Shown here piece after piece: positions 1 to 11,860 of a stretch of DNA of 64,000 bases (positions within the stretch are counted from its first letter, which is position 1; every line of letters begins with the position of its first letter). The DNA is from Prosopocoilus inquinatus (taxonomy: Eukaryota > Arthropoda > Insecta > Coleoptera > Lucanidae): NCBI GenBank assembly GCA_036172665.1, contig CM069872.1, positions 25,424,001 to 25,488,000 on the forward strand, in the 5' to 3' direction. The position numbers and the translations under genes are program-made. The notes beneath the pieces are model-generated. The model saw only the letters and a program-made list of their open reading frames with translations. It was not told where the DNA came from and searched no databases.

Positions 1-580
1 AGTTCGAACAGAAGTTACTTTTCAACCAGCCTGTAAGCAATCAAGTGCAAAACTGGACATGATCTGAAAGAATGTTACTGCAGCCTACTATAGGCCAAAA
101 ATGGGTATCATGGTTTTTGATACACAAAGATGGCAGTATCATAAACAAGGTTCTGCAAGCCTGAGGTTTTTCTAATAAATAGAAATGCCTCGGAAACGGT
201 TAATTTTTCTTGTAACACATGTTGTACAAAATATTTTTAGAATTTCTTGAAGTGTCGATTTTTTTTATCATCAAATACATTTAATGTGTCTGTGTTTGAT
301 TATTTATTTTTTGGTTCTTCGTAGCGATTAAATTGTTTTTTTTATTCCTACTAAATGGATTATTTCAAAAATTATAATTTCTCTAGTTTTCATAGTCAAC
401 TATTTAAAAAAATACCGAAAAGTAGAAAAAAATTACGTGCTAAAAAGAAATCATCGATAACGAGTGAACTATAAGAGATAGGTATAGGTAATGCTAATAC
501 AGGACGAAAGAACGTTTCATCCTGAGTCACATGGTATAAAAATATACCAGGCGTATACCTTACTTTTTCGGCGGTTGTAT
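1..580 (+). repeat. Rearranged copy of the 52.2-54.0 kb fold-back family
   Basis: Bases 1-240 match about 53,546-53,790 and bases 241-575 match about 53,205-53,515, so the two blocks occur here in the opposite order. Identity is high by eye (roughly 90%). There is no coding content. The left edge is cut by the window. Confidence 0.7.
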
Positions 581-714
581 ACATTTCACAATATATCGAA
601 AGAACAATTTAATTCAATCTGACAATTCAAAATCAGTAGAGTTATTATTAACAACGCACGGTAACCATGGCGAATAAAATAAATTTGGAAATAATATAAT
701 AATGCTTCGGTTGA

Positions 715-831
715 TAATAATTACAAAATTTTGTTGCAAATCGTTTTCGATTACAGTGAAAACATCGAGCAGTCTCTGTACAGCTGATTCAGCCCTATTT
801 GGGGCTTCTTCAGCAGAGACGTAATAATTAC
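715..831 (-). mobile_element. Short hammerhead-repeat insertion with 10-bp target duplication
   Basis: A 97-bp piece of the 312-bp ribozyme repeat (725-821) in antisense orientation. It is bracketed by TAATAATTAC at 715-724 and 822-831. In ribozyme sense it runs from just upstream of stem I to the recurrent end CAAAATTTT. The duplication shows it is a separate insertion and not a shared ancestral segment. Confidence 0.72.
774..818 (-). ncRNA. Hammerhead ribozyme, mutated
   Basis: On the minus strand: stem I CUCUG/CAGAG, core CUGAAGA, stem II AGCCC/GGGCU and GAA are all present. The base after GAA (position 15.1) is U instead of A, which breaks the first stem III pair, so activity is doubtful. 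Confidence 0.6.
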
Positions 832-899
832 TATGTGTAGTCTTGCATTAATAAAAACTGAAATAAAAAATAGAAATAATTTTTTCTGCTAATTTGAAA

Positions 900-1080
900 A
901 ATTCTGTCCTACACAATGGTTTTCCCTACTAATAAAAAAACAACTGAAAATTTCAAAAACCTGACAGTCCTCGTGATTGGTCCTGAAACTTTCCAATATA
1001 ATTACATCCTAAAAATTCAAATAAGAGAGTTAGCTTGTTAACTGTTCCCATGAACACGCTGTATACGTGTTTATATGAAA
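900..1080 (-). repeat. Fragment of the ACAGGGTGTTCATGGG MITE family
   Basis: The segment ending near 1,070 resembles the right arm of the element at 54,006-55,330: AAATAAGAGAGTTAGCT, then CCCATGAACACGCTGTAT. It is a single arm without a partner nearby. Confidence 0.5.
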
Positions 1081-1444
1081 TTCCTTTATTTTGATCTGTA
1101 GTATACGTCCGCGAAGTTGCGACCTGTATTTTTGTTACAGTCTGTATACTCAAACAAAATTTAATACATAAAACCATATTTCAAAATATGAAATAGAATT
1201 AAAATTTAATGAAATAAATAAATGTGTTTAACAAAAAAAAATACACATGTTATAACAAAACTAATAATTAAAATTATAGAACACCTGATGGAGGAAACTT
1301 TAATTTAATTTGCTTTAAGTTCTACTTTCATTGATACTAGTAGATGTTCACGCAGATTTGTCAACATCCACAGATTGATTAATGTTAATTGAAGGATGTT
1401 TGAACATGGCACCAACTTCAGAAAGTAAGTTAAGGTGTTTTCTT

Positions 1445-1640
1445 TTAGCAAATCTGAAAAGTATACCTACTCGATGTGGAAATTATTGAATCTGAGGTAT
1501 CCACAGCTTTATTGAAAATATCTGATAAATTGTGAATTCTAGTATCTTTCCAGGAATGAAATTCTCTGTCTCTTCTATAAATTTTATTTCTTGATTCTGA
1601 AGCATCCTCACTTAAAAAGCGTGGAGGCAAAATAATCAAT
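1445..1640 (-). pseudogene. Fragment of a repeat-encoded protein, family not assigned
   Basis: About 64 codons stay open on the minus strand, with a polar, protein-like composition (SEDASESRNK, RRDREFHSWKDTRIH, DTSDSIIS). The SEDASESRNK...HSWK...RIH pattern recalls uncharacterised transposon-derived proteins of arthropods, but I cannot name the superfamily. There is no start context, no splice signals and no continuation on either side, so this is likely a dead remnant. Confidence 0.3.
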
Positions 1641-1769
1641 TAGAACTTTATGTATTGAGGTAGACATAGTATAATAAGGAAATATTAACGAATGTTTTCA
1701 AGAATTAAGTCAAACTAAATTTGGAATATTTAGTCACGGATGTTTTAAAAATTAAAAATTAATAGTGTT

Positions 1770-1955
1770 ATACAGTGCGTCCGCGGATTGACTACACGAT
1801 ACTTATAACAGACCAAACATTTTTGAATTCAGATTTCATGCCTTACAGTTCAGGTTTGCTCAGCGCGGAATAAATGTGTGTGAAATTTGACGTTGAATTT
1901 CTTCAAGGAAGCGGAATTAACACAAGAAATTATAAAATCTGTGTAGGTAGAGACT
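1770..1955. repeat. Dispersed repeat, inverted relative to 8,735-8,890
   Basis: The stretch from the GCGTCCGCGG block to AATTAACACAAGAAA is matched in reverse complement at about 8,735-8,890 (AACATTTTTTGGTC, GAACTGCAAAATATG, TTAATTCCGCCACC). Only these two partial copies were seen. Confidence 0.5.
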
Positions 1956-3479
1956 ATCTTTTTAATTTAAGAAGATACGCCAAATTCCAACACTACAGAA
2001 AGGAAAATTGAATTACAGAAAATTACTAATCACATACAGTGTATTTCAATAAGTAAGCTACAAATGGAACTTTTTTTTATTATCGATTTTTATATAAATT
2101 TATTGAAGCAGAACGCTTCTGCAACTCTTAAGATCAAGTTGGGGAATATCCGATGAAATTGATCTTAAACGATATATTGCGTGGACGCTTAAAAATGATG
2201 ACCACTTAAGAGTAAAGTGCTCTTATTTAACAAGATACAGGAAATATTTTAAGAATAAGTCGTTTAGAATTAAAAGTTATACGTCAAAAATAAAAAAACG
2301 TTTACAATTTATTGTATTGGGATTAGTGTCTCCCAAAATAATATGAGTAGGAAAATACGAGATTCGTTCTTATTTTCATCTACTTCATTTGGTTCTGAGT
2401 GATTATTTCAGTGAATTGCCATCATGCTACAAAAAGCACAAAGTTTCGGAACGCATAGAAATAGTCATTCAGAAATAAATGAAATAATTGAGAAAGAAGA
2501 ACGAATTTCGGATTTTACTCTTCATATTATGTTAGGGGACACTTTAACCCCACCAGTATTTCCTAATCAAGCATGTATATAGCATGTATATAGTTGTTTA
2601 CAATAAATTGAGATTTTTTCATTTTTGAGATAAAAGGCTATAACATAACAAGTGTTTATTTCGAAATCCGGTAGCATTACCTGTGAAAATTTTTTGTTTC
2701 GAAAAACGTTTGTCGCAGTGTTAAAATTGGACATAATACCTAACTTTAAAATATCATCATAATATAAAACCTGTCTAGAAGAATATAAATTACAACTCAC
2801 TCAGAAATTTTTTACATAAGAAGTTGTAATGTCCCTATCTGAGATCACCGGGCAGCAATTCTTGCACCAATGTCATGCGGTAAAGATAGAGTTTTGTATC
2901 TTTAGGTAATAATTTGTGACACCTTCCAACTGAAAGCTCAAACTAGTCAAATTGATGGTGATAACGAGCGAATAGAGTTGTGTGGAGCATTTTCCTTGCA
3001 AACATCTGTACCTATAAATATAGATTGTCTTCAAATATTTTATAATCAACAATACACCGGTAAATTCTAAACTCTTCCAAGCAGTTTCGGTATTCCCGAG
3101 ACTTTTGAACCGTCACGGAAATTAATTTTCAATCGTACATCTGCTTCAATGTAAATATCAAACATCAAAAGAAATTATTTTTGCAATGAAACCAATAAAT
3201 AACGTAAATAAACCGAACAACTTACACAACGGTTGACAGAAGATATGACACTAGTGACAGTACTGTTAGCAGTAAAGTTAAGCTACGTCATGAGTTTAAA
3301 AAAATCATTTGTTTACGACGCCCACGCTACCGGAAATCGAAATGAACACTTGTTATAATATAAAAGCTAGTACCTAGCTATAACTTTTTATTTTAAACAA
3401 CTTATTCTTATGACATTTTCCTGTATCTTATACAAAAAAAGTACCTTGGGAAGTTTTTTCTTTCGAAAATTTGGAGAAA
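1956..3479. other. AT-rich non-coding stretch, nothing identified
   Basis: No open frame of convincing composition on either strand, no hairpin or paired repeat noticed apart from a short doubled GCATGTATATA at 2,573-2,590. Probably an intron or intergenic DNA of polybromo's 3' side. Confidence 0.4.
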
Positions 3480-4205
3480 AAAAAAACAATAAATTTCAGA
3501 AACTAAAGTGATCGATTAAACTTAAACAACAAAAGATCAGTCTCAAATAAAAAAAAAACCTAATCCTGACATGAACAAAGGCAAATTGAAAAAAAAAATC
3601 GAAAAATTTTTTAAAATAAAATAAAATAGCACAAATAAGAGACGACCGAACGATTTTGCTAAAAAATGAAAAAAAAAAAAAACAAAGTTCATTGTACAAG
3701 CAACAAACAAACAAACAAAAAATTAATACATTTCAGAAACAAAAGACGATCGCTTTAATTAAAAAGAAACCTCAAACCCAATCAAATCAACAGTCGAAGA
3801 CAAAAATGAAAATATCCTGCACGAATGCTCTTCGAAAATTAAAAAAAAATTCAGACGCGATCGCTTAAATTTAAACCAAAAAGTTATTTAAAATAAAAAA
3901 ACTAACCCTGATTTCGATAAAAAAGACAAATTGCGAACAGAACAAGAAAAAGTAACTAAACGTAAATTAAATTAAAAAAAAAACAAATGACGATCGAACG
4001 ATATGTTAAAGAAAATGGGAAATGACTTGCGCAAGCAATAAATAAATAAATACGAAATATTCCAAAAAAATTCCAAAATCAATCAAAATTAAAAAAGCAC
4101 TGGACTGGACGAAGGATATTTGAAGAAAAAAATCGATAGTTTTAAAAAGAAAGGAAAAAGGAAAACAGAATATTCTTTGCGCAGCAAACAAAGACAACAA
4201 CAAGG
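3480..4205. repeat. A-rich degenerate tandem repeat
   Basis: Two to three diverged copies of a unit near 345 bp. GACGACCGAACGATTTTGCT (3,641) recurs as GACGATCGAACGATATGTT (3,989). CAGAAAC...GATCG blocks recur at about 3,498, 3,731 and 3,850, and CTAATCCTGACAT/CTAACCCTGATTT at 3,560/3,902. Open frames here follow from the A/T strand bias and are not genes. A T-rich inverted relative lies at about 62.4-63.2 kb. Confidence 0.5.
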
Positions 4206-4211
4206 TCCGGC

Positions 4212-4322
4212 ATTATAAACGCAAGTTAAATTTACTCTACAGTTTAATGCCTTAGTAACCATTGTTTTTACAATTGTTACTACGGCATTAAACTATATAG
4301 TAAATTTATTTTACGTTTATAT
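4212..4322. repeat. Imperfect hairpin of about 50-bp arms
   Basis: The left arm (TAAATTTACTCTACAGTTTAA, then TGCCTTAGTAACCATTG) pairs with the right arm (CAATTGTTACTACGGCA, then TTAAACTATATAGTAAATTTA) around a short loop near 4,266. It could be a small MITE; the mismatches argue against a very young element. Confidence 0.55.
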
Positions 4323-5119
4323 ACTTTTGTTTTTTTTATAACAATCATGTTTTAATAAATTTAAAAAAAAGCGAAAAATGAACTTTAATATAAAAAAGGG
4401 ACAAAAATTAAATTATACTATTTAAAATATGAAGAATAAAAAATAATCAGATTAAAAATGATGTAATTATGAAGTAGAAAGAAAACGAATGATAGGTCGC
4501 CGAAATTTGGAAATTTCAAACGAGAATTTTATTTCAGCAGAATTTTCGCTTAAGGGGACAATTCATTTCAAAATGGCGGGAATTCCTTCCCATGTAAATA
4601 ATAGGAGGAAAAAACTTTTTTCAAAATTTAGGCACTAGTTTGACTTGAAAACGGATGTAATACATTCCACAACGCATAAGCTACGACGTGATCTATTTTT
4701 AAGCTGAAATAGAAGTGTAAATTACTTTAAAATAAATAAATCAATCAGTCGATGTCATACACACCAACAGAAAATATTATTTTAAGAAATAATCATAGCA
4801 AATCAGAAGAAATAAAATAGATCACATCGTAGGCAAACATATAAACTATAAGTAGTATCAGTTATTTCAGTCCACGTTCAGTAGTTTTCAAGAAAATACA
4901 ATTTTCTGCAAAAATTGTAGAAAATTTAGCTTAAATTAAAACCAACTGCAACGTTTTGCTGGTAAGGCAGATTTTGCTTAAAAATACATGAAATTCATAG
5001 GTTCACTAGTGTTGAGGCAGATGGCTCTGAACATAAAAGTGAATTAAGAGGTGGAGGAGAATTCCAACCCAGGAGGGGAATACAATTTGAAGTTCTGTAG
5101 TCTGTACGTGGTTTGTACC
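4323..5119. other. AT-rich non-coding, with one short inverted repeat
   Basis: The only structure noticed is TACGACGTGATCTATTTT (about 4,682) inverted as AAAATAGATCACATCGTA (about 4,813), which may be the ends of a 150-bp MITE. No coding evidence. Confidence 0.4.
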
Positions 5120-5445
5120 AATTATGATACCAAATTATTATAACTGCTGCGCGAGTCTAGCGTTCATAGTTTGACGTATGTGTTTATTTAAAATTAAATA
5201 AATCATGAAATAATTACAGCAAATGTTTTGTACTGTCGCCGCCAAAATGGACACTTCTTGACGTACATTTACTGGGTAGCTGTAATTAAGATCATTTACG
5301 AATGACAAATAAATTAGCTTTTTAAAAATAAATTCATTTTCCATTTTTTACCTTAGCTGTATGGCTAACATGAACCAATATTTTTCAAACTGAAATTATG
5401 ACTGAACTTTATTAATTATTATATGTCATCCGTAAATGTCTGTTC
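5120..5445 (+). repeat. Dispersed repeat family Z, copy 1
   Basis: Shares with 11,930-12,230, in the same order, the blocks ACTGTCGCCGCCAAAA, GCTGTAATTA, ACGAATGACAAATAAATTA and CTTTATTAATTATTATATG. A related piece lies at 37,770-38,090 in the other orientation. The copy at 11.9 kb sits in a polybromo intron. Confidence 0.55.
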
Positions 5446-5954
5446 ATAAGAGCCAACCAACAAAATTACAAAATTCTTAGCATTACTTACTTTATACAGG
5501 GTGTTAACAAAAAACCTATACAACGTTTGGTAGGTGATAGTAGAGATGAAAATAAGAAAAATAGTCTGATGAATCCATGTCCAATAGTTAATACAGGCTG
5601 TCCATCCCATGTGTTCACTCTTCTAAAATTTTTATTTTTTGCATAAAATTTGGGATCGATAAATAAAATAAAAGGCTAAATTTTTAGGCGTAGCACTGGC
5701 ACTTCTGGTTTCACCGGAAGTGATATCAACTTTCCGATTTTAAATGGAAGGGCCTGTATATTTTTACATATTTGCAATCCACAGATTATTGTGAGTTCGA
5801 ATATGTAACACTTGTTAATTTTGGTTTCCAAGACAATTGACAATTTTTCTGTTTTTTTTTTTTTAATTTTCGAAGCTATAAATCCTGTGTTTTCGTCCTA
5901 ATGCAATCAAGTAATTCGAGAAAGCCATTTACTCTGCAACATTTTTACAGCATA

Positions 5955-6022
5955 TAAAATTTTCATTAGGTCGTAACTTACTTTTTCACACGGAATTTCT
6001 TACGACCTAATGAAAATTTCAT
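5955..6022. repeat. Hairpin, about 20-bp arms
   Basis: AAATTTTCATTAGGTCGTAA at about 5,959 is followed within 25 bases by TTACGACCTAATGAAAATTT. Near-perfect pairing. Function unknown; probably a MITE remnant. Confidence 0.6.
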
Positions 6023-6223
6023 CTTGTGAAAATGCTAAAAATCAAAATGCAGTCGAAGAAGTGCTACGTCGAAAAATTTTGCTTTTTATTTAATTTATCG
6101 ATAATAATAATAAAATAACTCCTTAACCGCTCTGGAACATATAACTCATTATTAAATTTATGTCAAAAAAATGTCCACTTTTTTGGCAGCGAGAGCAGCT
6201 ATTGTGCGCAGTACGATTAAGGG

Positions 6224-6353
6224 CCAGTATTATAAAGTCTAGTTGACCGAATGTTGAACTCAACTCGGTTGAAGGATGCTAAAAGTATAGCCTTAACCAA
6301 AGGCCGAGTCCAACCCAACCTTTAGTCAAATAGACTTTTAATACTGATCCTAA
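6224..6353. mobile_element. Small palindromic MITE
   Basis: The ends AAGGGCCAGTATTATAAAGT and AGACTTTTAATACTGATCCT are inverted copies about 130 bp apart, and the interior is also partly self-complementary (AACTCAACTCGGTTGAAGG against AAGGCCGAGTCCAACC). No coding capacity. Confidence 0.55.
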
Positions 6354-6883
6354 GGCCCGGTTTCTGGAACGAATTTAATGGGCCGAACAGGTTAACCACT
6401 AGTTAAAGTAGGAGCTGAATTTCTGGAAACATTTCAATCAAATTAGATATCGTTAAATAATTATACATGTCTATCTATTTCAGGAATGCTTTAGTATTTT
6501 GCTCATGAAGCGAGCATCAATTTTTAGTCGTTGGTAGTAAAGGATTACTGTTTGTTATGGATATTATTACTTATTAAAATGTCGTATTTGACGAACGCCG
6601 AAAGAAGAGCATTTCAGAGGAGTGTATTCATAATGCCGTCGACAATATTTTCGCTATTCCTAACATGTACACGAACACAAGAATCACTCACTTTTTCGCC
6701 GAGCTCGTAACGCTAATGATGGACGCCACGTCGAACAATAGGCTACATAACCATTTTTTAAAATCTTATTTAAAAGTAGATAAAAATACAATAATTTAGA
6801 TAAATTCCTTTTTTTTAAAGTCGTGAAAAATAAGAGAAATCTGAATTGATTAAATTCCCGCCAAAACATACATTCTGACCGTA

Positions 6884-7050
6884 AGAACTTTCTTTCGCCT
6901 AAAAGTTTGAGTCGTATTTCGAATAGTTTGGACCTGAATTTCGTAGTTGTTGCAACAAGACACCTTACTTGAATTTTTATTGACAGTTGTAAATAACTAT
7001 AATTCAATCCAAACGAGTTTTAAAAATAGAGAGATTCAAAGAAAAGTACA
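6884..7050. repeat. Dispersed repeat family W, copy 1
   Basis: This segment reappears in reverse complement at 46,998-47,165: TTTGGACCTGAATTTCGTAG and AATTCAATCCAAACGAGT here match ACGAAATTCAGGTCCAAACT and TGTTTGGATTGAATTC there. No gene. Confidence 0.6.
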
Positions 7051-7202
7051 TCTGTTTGTTACCGTTCAATTTCTGTCCGACCCCGAATCACCCTGTATAT
7101 TGCTCCCCGTGAAATATTTTCGCAGACCGCCCGGCGAACTTTTTGCGTTCCGCCGATTTGCTTTCAAAGTATTTCCCCAGTGTTATTTGTTTTCCTGTAA
7201 AA

Positions 7203-8385
7203 GTTAGGATAAGGAAAAGTTTGGGTTGTGAAAGTTAATTCTCCGGTCGCATAGATTCTTTATTTAGCCTTTTTGATTTACGCATTATTGCAACATATTG
7301 TGAAATCAGCGATTTCTTTCCCACGTTAGCTTCACAGAAATTGAACCCTCGTCTTTAAGCCCATTGGTCCTCGTTGACGTAAGATTCTGTCGCGGTTAGC
7401 GGAGGCACCCTATCTCTTTTTGTTTTATCCCCATCTCTTTCCGTTCGCCTGCGCGAAGCGATTTCGTCAGAACAGAATTGTCCTCGTTCTTCTCGGTGCA
7501 ACAACACGTCTCGCGTTGATGTGTTTTTCTTTGTGTGTGTTTTCGCCCAAAAATTGATGTTGGGGAATTCATCAACAGCTTTTTCTTTGCTGGATTAACC
7601 CGTTGCACGAGGGAAAAATTAATACATTCGTATTGTCTACGCCTGTTCCCTTCCAAGTAGTTCTGCGAACAGGCTTTAGTTCAGGGGTACCCTTACCTCT
7701 GTGTTCGGCAAGAGTTCACGATATTGGTGGCCGTTCACCGCTTCTGCACGGTCCCGTGAGTCCCGGCGAACACTCTTGGAGCTGCTTAACACTCCGACCG
7801 ACGTGCGACACGCGCAGGGAGATAAGGTTGGCCTGATTTTTGTTATTGTTTTATTTGACGAATATTTCTACCGGACAACGGCGTGTAGTTACACATTGCG
7901 CGTTAATTTGATTTGAGTTCGCTGTTTGATATTTTTTTGCGTACCGTTGCGGTTATTTTTAAGACACCGATGTGTTTACTTTAAGCGCATTCAGGTTTGA
8001 GAAATGTAATTAGCGCTGTTGCGGCTAGATTTAGATCTTAATTACGTTACCTTTGCGATTTTGTCGCAGTGTATACTGATATATTACTCTGTTTTGCGTT
8101 TCACTGAATTGATGTTAATTTTATAATTCTTTGCCTTTAATAAAACTGTATTTGAATCATATCTTGGATGAGTCGTGGTTTTCTTGATTTTTCCCCGCGG
8201 TTCCCCATAGCCCAAAAGAAATTAAGTGGCGCCTTTATTTTGTTTCATTGGTATTGTTTGTTAGCTCAGAGTTAGTTTATTATTTTTTTTTTACCCACCC
8301 TATCCCACTGGGGCTGGCCGGCGACGCCGAAACGTCTGTCACGGCGATCACCTGCGATACCTGTACAGGTAGGTAGCATGTTTTT
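7203..8385 (+). mobile_element. LTR-like fragment plus leader, copy 1
   Basis: Alignable along most of its length with 31,482-32,880. It starts at AGTTAGGATAAGG, has a GC-rich core, an AATAAA at about 8,140 and ends near CCATAGCCCAAAAG. TGGCGCC at 8,227-8,233 follows, a typical tRNA primer-binding start. The AGTTA start and TGGCGCC site suggest a gypsy-type long LTR with part of its leader. Similarity continues about 150 bp past the site through CTGGCCGGCGACGCCGAAAC to GGTAGGTAGCA. No internal ORFs follow, so the element is incomplete. An alternative is a long PLE-type terminal repeat. Confidence 0.45.
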
Positions 8386-8734
8386 GAATCAAAACACAAA
8401 TTACTTTATTATACCGATTTTGGGAATTGCGGCCATCGCGGGTATTTTATTTATTCCCCACAGCTGTTGTGGCTCTTGCGCCCACGGACAAGCTTGTGCC
8501 AATTCTGTTGTGCTCCCCCCTACTTGTAATTTAAGGGGAATACTAGTATTATAATATGGCCATCTACCCGGTCAAACTGTAACGTGAATATTCTTCGTAT
8601 GCAAAAGATGCCGCCACTTCCTAAACGATATTTACTTATGCAATCTGACAAGCAGAGAATGTAATCCCCACCAAATGAAACGCGCCCTTAAATTCAAAAG
8701 GAATACTACTTTGCCTACATATGTTTTATTTCTT

Positions 8735-8890
8735 CTTGTGTTAATTCCGCCACCTTGAAGACTTTCGAAGTCAAATTCGACACAAATTCATTTCGCACCA
8801 AGCAGACTTGAACTGCAAAATATGAAATCTGAATTTAACATTTTTTGGTCCACTATACGTATCGCGAACTCAATCCGGGAACACATTGTA
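8735..8890. repeat. Inverted partial copy of the 1.77-1.95 kb repeat
   Basis: Reverse-complement match to 1,770-1,955, described there. It ends near the GAACTCAATCCGGGA block. Confidence 0.5.
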
Positions 8891-11687
8891 GAAACAATAC
8901 CAAAATGAAACTGACATAGTTTCCTCGTTGTAATAAAACAAACAATAATTATTGATCATTGAAATAGATCGTTTTGCAAGTAGGAACCGTAAAGGTTGTT
9001 TATTTCGCTTGCAATAATGAAGTCAAGAGAGGGTAAGGAACTAGGTTTTAAAAAGGACAGTAAGACAGTTGGGAAGAAAGTTCTGAAAGAGGTTCTGGAA
9101 CAAGTTCTGAGAGGATTTCCTTTAGAGATCAGTCTTCAGTGTTTAGTTTTAAGAAACATCAAATCATTATGTGTAAGTAGTTTGCAGGTTCTTTTGAATA
9201 TATTTATACATTCTCCTGTTCTCGTCCCGCTGCGCTCAAGGATTTACGGTTTAAATTATTATTTTAGGTATGCTAGGCCGACATACGTGTTAAAAACGCG
9301 TAAATTAAACGGGATTATTAAAGCACTATGCCTAAGCAAATATTTCATTTGTTTATTGTTCATTGCTGCCTTCAAAATTGTTTCTTTTTTCCGCATTCTC
9401 GCGGTTAATTTCAAGAACAATTTTGAGGTGACGCGATTGTAAAAAAATGCGATCGTAACATATAGTTTTGCAGTTTGTTTGCAATTTTTTTTTATGAAGG
9501 AACATTCAGTGACATGTAAGTGCAATTAGAATGTTTCTGAAAAGGGTTATTAGTTCTTCGTTTATTCTCTTATATCTGAAAATAACTCTGTATCACTAAA
9601 TTTGTCATCTAAAACTACTTCTAAATTTGTGAGAATAGTAAGTTCAAAAAAAAAACAATAGTCTTAAAGGAATCATTGTGTCGCAAACAAATTTAATATA
9701 ACTTTCGTTATTACAATTGAACTGTTGCTTATAATTGGAATGTCTAGAACTCCCATCAAATCCATTAACTGCATATCATTATTGCATTACAAATTTTCCA
9801 TGTTTTTTTTTGCTTAAATTTACGCTTTCTCAAAAAAAAGTTCGTAAATCACATAAAGTTTATTTATCATCTATTGCGGCTTTAAACTATATAATATCTT
9901 CAATTGATGAAGAGGGAATCATTTTACGATTTTCGTTGTTTCAGGATTATTATTGCCTTAAGTTAAATTTTTATCGGCTCGGAGTTTTGTATTTTTAACG
10001 TTGATTGCACAATTTTTCGCAAACGTCCGCAGCGGCATCTCATCACATTTCGTGGAAATTGGATTGAATGTGTACTCCAAACGTCGAGACTGGTCATAAA
10101 ACTCGGCGACGCCTTAATTTTTATGATATATGATTTCCGTAAATAACGTTTTTTTTTTCACCTGTTATTCCAGTTTCGACGGAAAGATAAATTACGTTCA
10201 CATTTGACACCTTTGGTTGTTATTGACAACATCCATCCGTGGTTGGTTTTTGCTTATATCATGCCGATTCTGATTCGTGCAAGTCCTTCCCTTTTTAGTT
10301 TTCGGCGAAGCCAAGTTTGGCTCTTTCAATTGTCACATGCATGTAGCAGGACACGGTAACGGTTTCGATTATGTGCGCGGACTACGAGCCTCAAGCTATT
10401 TTTAATCAGTGGGACCTGAAGACCTTGAGGGATGTTTCCTGCAATGAACGACATTTGTTGTTCTTAACTTGGTGGCTGGTGGATAAAATCTTACGAGTTT
10501 GTCTCAGCCTGTCCTCCTTGTAATGGACAGGTACGTGATTGATGCTCTTTTTCGCGCAAATTATTATCGTCGTGCTTTTCTTCCCTTATACATAGCTTTT
10601 TCGACGCTTTTTTTGACGTACTGAACTTTAAATTCAACTTTCGTGTTGACTAAATTGTAAATACATTTCTGGTTTTGGCGAACTTAAATGCCTTTTTGGC
10701 GTCTCCACACGTCAATATACTACGACGATTCATTGCGTAGCGGCTTTCTTGAAGCAACTTTGTGGTACCGGTTTTCTTCGAAGCAACCTTCGAACCGGTT
10801 ATTGAGTTGGCGACTTCACATGTCAACAATTGGACCGACTGTACAGAGACCTCTCAAAAAAAAAAGTTCAGGTGGGAAATTCCTCATTATTACGCTTTAG
10901 GCCGATTTTTGTTGATTACATGAATTATTTAGCGCTTTGGACGAATAACGCCACTGAGCAAAATTTAACATAGTTCATCAATTCAATTTTTGAGTTTGTC
11001 AAGCTAGTAACGGATCCGAAATTTGTTAATTTGCTTTGAATTTATTGATTGGTTACTTTTTTTCGTTTGGACATTTAAGTACATTTAATGTAAATTTTGG
11101 CTTCTTTTAAATCTCATACTTGTATTGATTGAATATAGTTGCATCTTTGTTCAATTTTAAGGTGCGCTCGCCGCCCTTTCAAGTATTTCAGGTCTAATCA
11201 TGTACATTTTAGTGCATACTGATTTCATATTTTAGCGACGTAAATTATTGCATAAATTGAGTCATTTATTTGTATCTTCTCCTCGTTTCCGGTTAAGATT
11301 ATGTTGCGCTCATTTATTTTCCCGTTTAAATAAACACCCACACCCGTCATGACTGAAACTGCTGGCTGTCCTGTAAGACAATTTCCTTAACAAAATCTTG
11401 CTTTTTTCCAGGTAGGTAGGCAAAACTTTTAAAAAAATTAGCTTTAATTCCAGTTGCACAGACATTGATTAAAGTCAATCTCGAATTAAAGCATAGAAAA
11501 TCCTATTTTTAATCATGAATTAGTTAACAATGATGTCGGTGCAACTCAGCCTTTATGTTCAAGAAAAATGGCGCGAAATTTTAATTTTCATTAAACATTA
11601 CTTAATTTGCGTGCACTCATTTGTTAAAAAAACAAATTAATACAAGATAAGATGCAAATAACAAAATATTCTGACATCTGTTCTTAC
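8891..11687. other. Non-coding stretch downstream of the last visible polybromo exon
   Basis: On the minus strand this is where the exon coding the HMG box should follow if intron size allowed. I read it for the expected linker and HMG-box signature and did not find it. Long frames on the plus strand at 8,996-9,442 and 9,735-9,998 have no start context or domain signature and look like chance. No repeat copy noticed. Confidence 0.4.
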
Positions 11688-11860
11688 CTTTGGAGGGTTA
11701 ATCAATTTGGGGAAATAATAAATTTCATCTTCTGTCACTGCATGGCTGTGGGTGTACTTCTTCAAACCTTCTGGTGGAAGCTTACGTACTTGCCTATTTA
11801 TTTCGTCATAAAGAGAATTGCAAATATACACGTCTTGTTCTGGAATTTCTGTTGGTCTAC
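11688..11860 (-). CDS. polybromo: polybromo exon: end of BAH2
   Basis: Begins after ...ACATAG and ends at CCAAAG|GTAAGA. The phase fits the preceding exon (one base A plus GT gives Ser). The translation holds SRPTEIPEQDVYICNSLYDE and VTEDEIYYF, the conserved segment that closes BAH2. It ends in phase 0; the next exon, towards the HMG box, was not found. Confidence 0.92.

Noticed and set aside
8300..8340. Hammerhead ribozyme in the LTR-like repeat (CTGGCCGGCGACGCCGAAAC)
   Set aside because: The 3' half fits, but CUGANGA is replaced by CUGGCC, so it is not called as a ribozyme.
8996..9442. 148-codon plus-strand open frame
   Set aside because: Begins without an ATG context, composition shifts from charged to hydrophobic without a domain, no splice signals or homology that I recognise.
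1..11687. HMG-box exon of polybromo
   Set aside because: Expected downstream of 11,688 but no matching minus-strand segment seen.
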